DNA from: Bog-756 sp963701325
GTDB taxonomy: Bacteria > Actinomycetota > Acidimicrobiia > Acidimicrobiales > RAAP-2
NCBI GenBank assembly: GCA_963701325.1
Contig: OY969604.1
Coordinates: 1,860,001 to 1,924,000, forward strand
Reading direction: 5' to 3'
Length of the DNA stretch: 64,000 bases
Part shown: piece after piece, positions 58,359 to 64,000 of the stretch
Position numbering within the stretch: the stretch's first letter is position 1
Layout: each line of letters begins with the position of its first letter
Translations under genes and position numbers: made by a program
Notes under the pieces: model-generated
What the model saw: only the letters and a program-made list of their open reading frames with translations
Told to the model about the DNA's origin: nothing
The model's database searches: none

Positions 58359-59636
58359 CTATTGATTTCTCGCCAAGATCCAATGAGCACCACCATCGGA
58401 AGTTCGATACAGCGTGTCATCGGGAGACAGGATGGCCCACCCTTGCTGGGCATCTGTGAATGTCAGCTGCATGACGCCTCCATTTGCAGGCAAGCCCTGA
58501 GGTGCCCAGGTCCTGCCACCAGTGGTTGACTCGATCAAGGTGCCGTTGTCGAGGGCGATCAAGAGACGCTCAGAGCCGACCGACGTCAGTTGTGTGACGA
58601 TGCCCAGCACAGGAAGATGACCAACACCTGATTCCGAATCGGAGTCGGACGCAGCCACGAGTACCCAACTGCGCCCGGCATCGACGGAGCGATACAACTC
58701 CTTTGTCTGAGTATCGCTTGGGGTGTCACCGCTGCAGAGTACCCAGATGTTCTGGCCGATCCATGCGGCCAGATGCTGGAGCTGGGCGCAGAGACTCGGT
58801 AGCGGATGGCTAGCCCACGACTCTCCACCGTTTTCTGTGACATAGAGCGTTCTGTCAGTGGCCTGAGCGGCAAGAAATGCGTCCACCTCAGACGTACGGA
58901 GGAGTTGCAGGTACGGGTATTGAAGTGGCGGCGCACCTTGCATTGCCCGCCACGGTCCGCCGTTGGTGGGAGTCGAGTACACAGTGGAGCTGCACCCGGG
59001 GATGGCTGGCGGGCATGGTCGACTGAGGGCCCACGTCTTGTTGCCGACAATGGACAGGTCCGTAACCAATCCGGTCAGGCCGCTTCGTTCGAAGGTCTTG
59101 CCACCGTCGTGAGTGACGAATGTCTTCGAGCCGTAGATCCACCCGTCCTTTCCATTGGTGACGAAGTTGATGAAGGGATATGAAGCGCGGCTGTCCGGAT
59201 ACGTGACGTGGAGTGCGTGACCAACGGGTGTCCACGTCCGACCACCGTCACCGGTCTTCACGATCGTCAGCGAACATGCCGTGTTGGACGTTGGAGACAG
59301 GGCGCAGGCTTGCTCCAAACCGGTACCTTGGGTCAGATTGGCAAAATACACATCGGTGAGCCCATTGGAGGGTCCGGCGAGGTCAACGACTCGAGCGGTA
59401 GGAGAGATCCGCAGATAGCGAATCGGGTTGGCGAGATTGCCACCCGGAAGAGTGAGCACCAGCCCGGCCGTCGCCGACACCAAGGCCAGCAGGACAATCC
59501 CTATCGAGGCCGTCCTCCGTACACGGCGTTGACGCGCCGCCAGTGCCGTGACCTTCGCAAGACCCGCCGTACTGTCAGGCATGAACGAGCGGCCTGCCCC
59601 TTCGAGCAGTTGGGCGATGCTGTTGTCGTCAGTCAT
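58359..59636 (-). CDS. Membrane-anchored BNR/Ycf48-like repeat protein with anti-sigma-like tail
   Basis: 425 residues from ATG 59636 (TTG 59642 also in frame), overlapping the sigma gene. The first ~55 residues are cytoplasmic and helical, then one membrane helix (ASIGIVLLALVSATAGLVLT), then an extracytoplasmic beta-propeller with Ycf48/sortilin-type repeats (TGDGGRTWTPVG, THDGGKTFERSG, VTENGGESWASH, STTGGRTWAPQG, RTSDGGAHWILA). Coupling with the sigma factor suggests it is its anti-sigma partner. Confidence 0.8.
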   Translation of the reverse strand: MTDDNSIAQLLEGAGRSFMPDSTAGLAKVTALAARQRRVRRTASIGIVLLALVSATAGLVLTLPGGNLANPIRYLRISPTARVVDLAGPSNGLTDVYFANLTQGTGLEQACALSPTSNTACSLTIVKTGDGGRTWTPVGHALHVTYPDSRASYPFINFVTNGKDGWIYGSKTFVTHDGGKTFERSGLTGLVTDLSIVGNKTWALSRPCPPAIPGCSSTVYSTPTNGGPWRAMQGAPPLQYPYLQLLRTSEVDAFLAAQATDRTLYVTENGGESWASHPLPSLCAQLQHLAAWIGQNIWVLCSGDTPSDTQTKELYRSVDAGRSWVLVAASDSDSESGVGHLPVLGIVTQLTSVGSERLLIALDNGTLIESTTGGRTWAPQGLPANGGVMQLTFTDAQQGWAILSPDDTLYRTSDGGAHWILARNQ

Positions 59637-60141
59637 TTTCAACCTCGGTGGTAGTGCGATCGTCCAGCGGAAGGGTCCGAAGGTGAGCGAGCGCGGCGTG
59701 GAGCGTCGCTTTCACCGTTCCTTCACGACACTGCATAACCTTCGCAATCTGCTTAACGGGAAGGTCAGCGTGATACCGGAGCACGAGTGCCAAACGCTGG
59801 CGGGGTGCCAAGTCCCCAAGTGCGGTCATGATCGTCACTTGGGTGGCAACGTCTGCGGCATGGTCTCGGCCTTCCGCTTCCAATGGAAAGGTCGAGGGAG
59901 AGCGACTACGGCGGCGCTGCTGTCGCCGAGCCTCCCGCACCGCGACGACAAACACCCATGTCGAGGGCCGATCAAGCCGCTGTACAACGTTCCACTTTCG
60001 GAAGGCTCGGGCAAATGCTTCCTGGACCGCGTCCTCAGGATCGAAGCGGTCACCCATCCCCAGCCACAGAGCGCGGCAGACGCCGGGATACTCAGCGTGA
60101 AAGAACTCCTCAAAGGATTCGTCCGTCGTAGTCGCCATCAT
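59629..60141 (-). CDS. ECF RNA polymerase sigma factor (SigE-like)
   Basis: 170 residues. Region 2 FHAEYPGVCRALWLGMGDRF and EDAVQEAFARAFRKW, region 4 LAPRQRLALVLRYHADLPVK and GTVKATLHAALAHLR. There are two consecutive ATG codons. The downstream gene, overlapping by 8 bases, encodes the likely membrane regulator. Confidence 0.9.
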   Translation of the reverse strand: MMATTTDESFEEFFHAEYPGVCRALWLGMGDRFDPEDAVQEAFARAFRKWNVVQRLDRPSTWVFVVAVREARRQQRRRSRSPSTFPLEAEGRDHAADVATQVTIMTALGDLAPRQRLALVLRYHADLPVKQIAKVMQCREGTVKATLHAALAHLRTLPLDDRTTTEVEND

Positions 60142-60303
60142 CTCACTAGAGATAGAGGCACGACGAGGAGGAAACGTTTAGTCACGACCACATATCGAGC
60201 GATTGATCCCGGTGCGAAGGGAGCCGTGATCAGGAGCGCTCGCATCCGCCGGTGCAGGCACGCCCAGGATGAACGGGATCGATCGGACTGCCAGGATGTT
60301 TGG

Positions 60304-60852
60304 GTGAACGAGGAGATTCTCACGTCTCGCCTCCGGATTCGCCCCTGGCGGGTCGAAGATCTCTCGCCGTTGACTGAATTGTTCGCGAATCCCGAGGTGT
60401 GGTGGTACCCATTCGGTCGGGGACTCACCGCCGAGGAGACCGAGGGCTTTCTCCGTAGAAGGTTGGACGCTCAGGAAACAGAGGGAGCCGTCCCGGGAGC
60501 AGTTGATGACCGTGCCAGCGGGCGATTGCTCGGGTACATCTCCCTGTCACCACCGGAGTGGCTTCCCGAGGTCATGCCCACGGTCGAGATCGGCTGGCGC
60601 CTCGATCGGGCTGTATGGAACCAGGGCCTCGCATCGGAAGGAGCAGCGGCATTGCTCGCCTATGGATTCGAGGAGTTGGCGCTCCCCGAGATCGTGTCCA
60701 TCTACGAGCCGGACAACGTTGCGTCAGGCCGGGTCATGGAAAAGATCGGTCTGCGGTTCGACCACGAAACGGTCCACCCGTCCCTCGCTCGACCATTGCG
60801 CATCTACCGACTCTTGAATGATCAGTGGCAAACACAAGTCAACACGATGTGA
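60304..60852 (+). CDS. RimJ/RimL-type GNAT acetyltransferase
   Basis: 182 residues from GTG 60304. LTSRLRIRPWRVEDLSPLTE at the start, GWRLDRAVWNQGLASEGAAA (acetyl-CoA loop) and NVASGRVMEKIGLRF at the end define the family. Substrate unknown; N-terminal protein or small-amine acetylation is usual. Confidence 0.88.
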   Translation: MNEEILTSRLRIRPWRVEDLSPLTELFANPEVWWYPFGRGLTAEETEGFLRRRLDAQETEGAVPGAVDDRASGRLLGYISLSPPEWLPEVMPTVEIGWRLDRAVWNQGLASEGAAALLAYGFEELALPEIVSIYEPDNVASGRVMEKIGLRFDHETVHPSLARPLRIYRLLNDQWQTQVNTM

Positions 60853-60916
60853 CGGGAGGCGGAGCTACTGTTGCCGAGCTGGGACTCTTCGGTGTGATCC
60901 ATCTCACCTCACGTGG

Positions 60917-61729
60917 TCACTCGGCGCGCTGACCCACTCGCAGAACGCTTAGATAGCGACGCGAGGCGCGGTCGCCCATCCGCGTGCGGATCCGCTCAGC
61001 GATGGCGTCGAGGAATGGCTCACGGATCTCGTGATCGAGCCTCCGGTATGGCGAGGTCGAGCGGAGGAGATCGGCAAAGCCCTCACCATCGAACCATTGC
61101 ACAGCCGGGTACCACCGCACGATCGTCGGGCCGAACAGGTCACCGGGATCCGCGACCAGCCCCCAACCCTCGTCCGTTGTACGCACCTCGTCCTCGAGCG
61201 GAGGATGACCCCAATCAGGATTGCCGGGCGAGAATCGCTCGTGGATGTCGGCAGTTTCCGCGTAGACCTCGGGCTCGTCCGGCTGGCGGACAACGACGTT
61301 GCCGAGCAGGGCCACCCACCCTCTGGGATCGAGAACCTCATGCGCTCGGCGCCAGCCGACCGACGGCTCGACCCAGTGCCACGCTGACGCAGCCACAAGG
61401 ACATCGAAACGCCGACCACCGTCATCCCACTCTTCGAACCTCGAGGTCTCGACCTCGACATTGTGAAAGGAGGTGAGCCGCTGACGAGCGAGCGCTGCCA
61501 TGTCCGCGCCGGACTCGACGGCGATCACCGAACACCCGAGCGCCGCCAGCGAACGGGTCGCCTGGCCGGTACCACAACCCACTTCGAGCACCGACGACCA
61601 TTCGTTCAGGCCGGTAATGGCGACCAGGTCGGTGAACAACTGATCGGGGTAGGTCGGCCGCACTCGGTCGTAGAGTTCGGGCACCTCGTTGAACACCCGA
61701 CCGAGGTCACGTCGATCCGAAGCGGCCAT
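60917..61729 (-). CDS. Class I SAM-dependent methyltransferase
   Basis: 270 residues from ATG 61729. Motif I VLEVGCGTGQATRSLA, motif II VIAVESGADMAALA, and ASAWHWVEP place it with the Methyltransf_11/25 group (FNEVPELYDRVRPTYP start). Substrate unknown. A longer upstream frame has no protein character. Confidence 0.9.
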   Translation of the reverse strand: MAASDRRDLGRVFNEVPELYDRVRPTYPDQLFTDLVAITGLNEWSSVLEVGCGTGQATRSLAALGCSVIAVESGADMAALARQRLTSFHNVEVETSRFEEWDDGGRRFDVLVAASAWHWVEPSVGWRRAHEVLDPRGWVALLGNVVVRQPDEPEVYAETADIHERFSPGNPDWGHPPLEDEVRTTDEGWGLVADPGDLFGPTIVRWYPAVQWFDGEGFADLLRSTSPYRRLDHEIREPFLDAIAERIRTRMGDRASRRYLSVLRVGQRAE

Positions 61730-61875
61730 AGGACCATTTTGTCGTCGCACGTCCGCGACGCGCCTGATGAGGGGCACCTCAGCGCTGATCTTCCCTGGTT
61801 GAATGCCGATTCCGACCGGTTTCCCAGACCGAGCGGCACCGGGCGGCATGGGCCTCCGCCATCCGGGTGCCCGAG

Positions 61876-62784
61876 CTAGTCGCCGACCAGGAACTCGGCA
61901 GCGATCCTGCGTACCCGCTCCGGGTCGGCAACGGCGTCGATCTCGACGATCCGGCCCCCGGTGACGGTGAAACCCATCACCGTCATGGGCTCCTCCCCGA
62001 AGGTGACGACCACGCCGGCCGCTCCGTTCACAAGGGCGGGCCGCAGGTGCACGATCGGGCGTGCGAACACTGCCCGCAGCCCGATGCGTGCCTGCTCGGC
62101 CACGGCCGCTGCACCATGGACCACCATCGAGGCGGCCGGGTGTTCGGTACCGGCGTCGATGCGCACCACTACTTCGGGGTCGAGCACGGCGACAAGAGCC
62201 TCGAAATCACCTCCGCGTGCTGCTCGAAGGAAGGCGTCGACCACTTCTCGTTGGCGAGCGAGGTCGGGATCGGGAGCCGGTACGGCTGCCCCTTTCACTC
62301 GGCGCCGCGCCCGGCTGGCGAGTTGCCTCGCCGCCGTGGGGCTCCGACCGACCAGGGGTGCGATCTCCTCGAAGGGCAGGTCGAACATGTCATGGAGTAC
62401 GAAGGCCAGCCGTTCGGCCGGGGCCAGGGTATCGAGCACGACAAGGAGCGCAAGGCCGACTGAGTCGGACAGGATCGCCTCCTCATCGGGGTGGAGGTCC
62501 CTGACCGGGCTGATGACGGGGTCAGGTACGTGCACCTGGATGGGTTCCTCGCGTCGTCTGTTGCGCGCACGCAGCATGTTCAAGCAGACGCGAGCGACGA
62601 TGGTGGTCAGCCAGGCGCTGAGGTTCTCGACTTCGTCCGTCCCCGACCGGCTGAGCCGTATCCAGGCGTCCTGCACGGCGTCGTCGGCTTCGGCGAGCGA
62701 GCCGAGCATTCGGTAGGCCACCGACCGGAGATGGCCTCGCTCCTCTTCGAAACGGTCGGCCAGCCACAGGTCGTCCTCGTCCAT
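61876..62784 (-). CDS. ECF41-type sigma factor with SnoaL-like C-terminus
   Basis: 302 residues. Sigma region 2 LRSVAYRMLGSLAEADDAVQ and DAWIRLSRS, region 4 LAPAERLAFVLHDMFDLPFE and SPTAARQLASRARRR, then a C-terminal SnoaL-like domain (VVDAFLRAARGGDFEALVAV, LDPEVVVRIDAG) that controls ECF41 sigma factors in cis in place of an anti-sigma factor. The divergent SDR gene is a usual ECF41 target. Confidence 0.92.
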   Translation of the reverse strand: MDEDDLWLADRFEEERGHLRSVAYRMLGSLAEADDAVQDAWIRLSRSGTDEVENLSAWLTTIVARVCLNMLRARNRRREEPIQVHVPDPVISPVRDLHPDEEAILSDSVGLALLVVLDTLAPAERLAFVLHDMFDLPFEEIAPLVGRSPTAARQLASRARRRVKGAAVPAPDPDLARQREVVDAFLRAARGGDFEALVAVLDPEVVVRIDAGTEHPAASMVVHGAAAVAEQARIGLRAVFARPIVHLRPALVNGAAGVVVTFGEEPMTVMGFTVTGGRIVEIDAVADPERVRRIAAEFLVGD

Positions 62785-62876
62785 CGGTCACATCCTCCCG
62801 TCCCCAGGTGTCTATAGCACTGACACCTGGAACACGACAGGTGTGACCAGTCGACCAGATCCGGAAGGAGAACACA
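62785..62876. promoter_or_regulatory. Divergent promoter region of the ECF41 sigma and SDR genes
   Basis: A perfect inverted repeat CCAGGTGTC-N9-GACACCTGG lies at about 62798-62830. On the minus strand GGTCACA-N16-TGTC resembles the published ECF41 promoter TGTCACA-N16-CGTC with two mismatches, in the direction of the sigma gene. GGAAGGAG lies 10 bases before the SDR start. Confidence 0.5.
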
Positions 62877-63821
62877 GTGCGAGTCTTCGTCGTAGGGGCA
62901 AGCGGTGCGATCGGGAGCCGACTCGTGCCCCAGTTGATCGACCGAGGCCACGAGGTGATTGGCACTTTCACGTCCCCCCACAAGGAGGCGCCTCTCCGTG
63001 CCACCGGAGCCGAGGCGGTGGCCCTCGACCTGCTCGATGCTCCTGCCGTGCGCAGGGCAATCCTCGACGCCAAGCCCGATGCCATCGTCCACGAGGCGAC
63101 GTCGCTCGCCGACGCTGGCTTTTCGCGGAAACTCGACAAGACCTTCGCCCAGACCAACCGGCTCCGCACACTGGGCACCGACGCCCTCCTGGCCGCAGCG
63201 CGAGAAGCGGGTGTGCTGCACGTCGTCGCTCAAAGCTTCGCTCCCTATCGTTACGCCCGAGAGGGAGGGATGGTCAAGACCGAGGACGATCCACTCGACC
63301 CCACCCCACCCGCTGCGGCAACGGAGACCAATGCGGCCATGGCCCACGTCGACCAGGCGGTCACCGACGCCGGAGGGATCGCGCTCCGCTATGGCGGCTT
63401 CTACGGCAACCCGCACGTCCAAGTGACCGACCTTGTGCGCAAACGACGGTTCCCCATGATCGGGAAAGGAGAAGGCTGGACCTCGTGGATCCATTTCGAC
63501 GACGCGGCTGCCGCCACTGTTCTGGCTGTCGAGCACGACGGAGCCGGCATCTACAACATCGTCGACGACGAACCAGCTCCGGCAGGCGAGTGGCTTCCTG
63601 CGCTGGCCACCTCGCTCGGCGCCAAACCACCCCGCCACATTCCGGCCGGGCTCGTCCGGGTCATCCTGGGAGAAGACGCTGTGATGGGACAAACACAGGC
63701 TCGCGGTGCCTCGAACGCCAAGGCCAAGCGCGAGCTCGGGTGGACCCTCCGCTACCCCAGCTGGCGACAAGGCTTCGTAGCCAGCTACGCATCAACTGTG
63801 GCGAACGGTCGCAGGAACTGA
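62877..63821 (+). CDS. NAD-dependent epimerase/dehydratase (extended/atypical SDR)
   Basis: 314 residues from GTG 62877. The Rossmann motif is VGASGAIGSRLVPQLIDRGH; VALDLLDAPAVRRAILDAKP and VVAQSFAPYRYAREG follow, with IYNIVDDEPAPAGEWLP as the usual C-terminal SDR segment. The catalytic Tyr/Lys pair is atypical (YRYAREG). Probably controlled by the divergent ECF41 sigma factor. The substrate is unknown. Confidence 0.9.
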   Translation: MRVFVVGASGAIGSRLVPQLIDRGHEVIGTFTSPHKEAPLRATGAEAVALDLLDAPAVRRAILDAKPDAIVHEATSLADAGFSRKLDKTFAQTNRLRTLGTDALLAAAREAGVLHVVAQSFAPYRYAREGGMVKTEDDPLDPTPPAAATETNAAMAHVDQAVTDAGGIALRYGGFYGNPHVQVTDLVRKRRFPMIGKGEGWTSWIHFDDAAAATVLAVEHDGAGIYNIVDDEPAPAGEWLPALATSLGAKPPRHIPAGLVRVILGEDAVMGQTQARGASNAKAKRELGWTLRYPSWRQGFVASYASTVANGRRN

Positions 63822-64000
63822 GGATCACGCTCGCGGCTGAACTCCCCAATGGCCGCACGGGTTGCCCCGCCGGAGGTCGTCGAGCCGGCGACAGCGGACG
63901 AAGCTGATCCAGACCCGTGCAGGTCCCCGGACTGTCAGGCATGATCGATGACGTGGGCGAATCGCCAGTTCCTCTGCAAGTGGTCAATGCCGTCGCTCCG
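63822..64000. other. End of window, nothing recognised
   Basis: No frame of convincing composition and no repeat is seen; a gene may begin beyond the window. Confidence 0.4.

Noticed and set aside
58034..58453. 139-codon minus-strand frame across tRNA-Ser
   Set aside because: It is the antisense of the tRNA and its flanks; the segment SGIRTHGALRHNGFRDRPIR is a well-known artefact of tRNA-Ser reverse strands.

Overview
The window is high-GC DNA with GTG/TTG starts, tightly overlapping genes, SCO6880-like conjugation proteins, a WhiB-free but sigma/anti-sigma-rich flank and apparently leaderless promoters, all of which fit an actinobacterium (Actinomycetota); the genus cannot be read from the sequence. 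It holds one large integrative and conjugative element (ICE, roughly 2.8-58.0 kb) between chromosomal-looking flanks: two NarL-type histidine kinases on the left (1-2709) and, on the right, a tRNA-Ser(CGA) followed by ECF sigma factors, an acetyltransferase, a methyltransferase and an SDR protein (58.1-64 kb).

Layout of the element. 2.8-3.3 kb: minus-strand micro-ORFs, one broken. 3.35-3.43 kb: operator repeats. 3.5-12.2 kb: plus-strand type IV secretion operon (VirB2-like, VirB6/TrbL-like, SCO6880-like, VirB4 ATPase, VirB8-like candidate, cell-wall hydrolase, VirD4 coupling protein, DUF4913). 12.3-15.4 kb: GNAT/DUF1778 toxin-antitoxin pair, a MerR-like regulator with its own operator, a GIY-YIG-like protein and a small zinc protein. 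15.5-23.9 kb (minus): MobF relaxase-helicase TraI, ParB, SSB, a 53-aa acidic protein and ArdC antirestriction protein; the last three share a repeated structured leader, as expected of a conjugative leading region. 24.5-42.7 kb: defence cargo on the plus strand (DUF3800 with an amber codon, TIGR02391/HEPN-like, type III restriction-modification Mod and Res, SIR2, the four-gene QatABCD system, and a frameshifted ApeA-like HEPN gene), interrupted by two minus-strand backbone genes (zinc ribbon, DUF2958). 42.8-53.7 kb (minus): a complete-looking Tad/Flp pilus operon. 54-58 kb: ribbon-helix-helix regulator with a repeat operator, a coupled pair of unknown genes, an excisionase-like HTH gene, an IS481-family insertion, and a tyrosine integrase next to the tRNA.

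How it works together. A family of 11-bp repeats (AGGGTGACGTT and variants, usually as direct pairs 12 or 21 bp apart) lies in front of the T4SS operon, traI, the Tad operon and the 54.7-kb genes, which suggests one element-encoded regulator switching DNA processing, secretion and pilus genes together. The leading-region genes appear to have a second signal, a repeated hairpin leader. The most interesting parts are this two-layer regulation, the Tad pilus wired into the conjugation regulon, and the clustered defence cargo. Several genes are broken by single lesions (in-frame TGA, TAG, two +1 shifts); sequencing error cannot be excluded. The left attachment site was not found.
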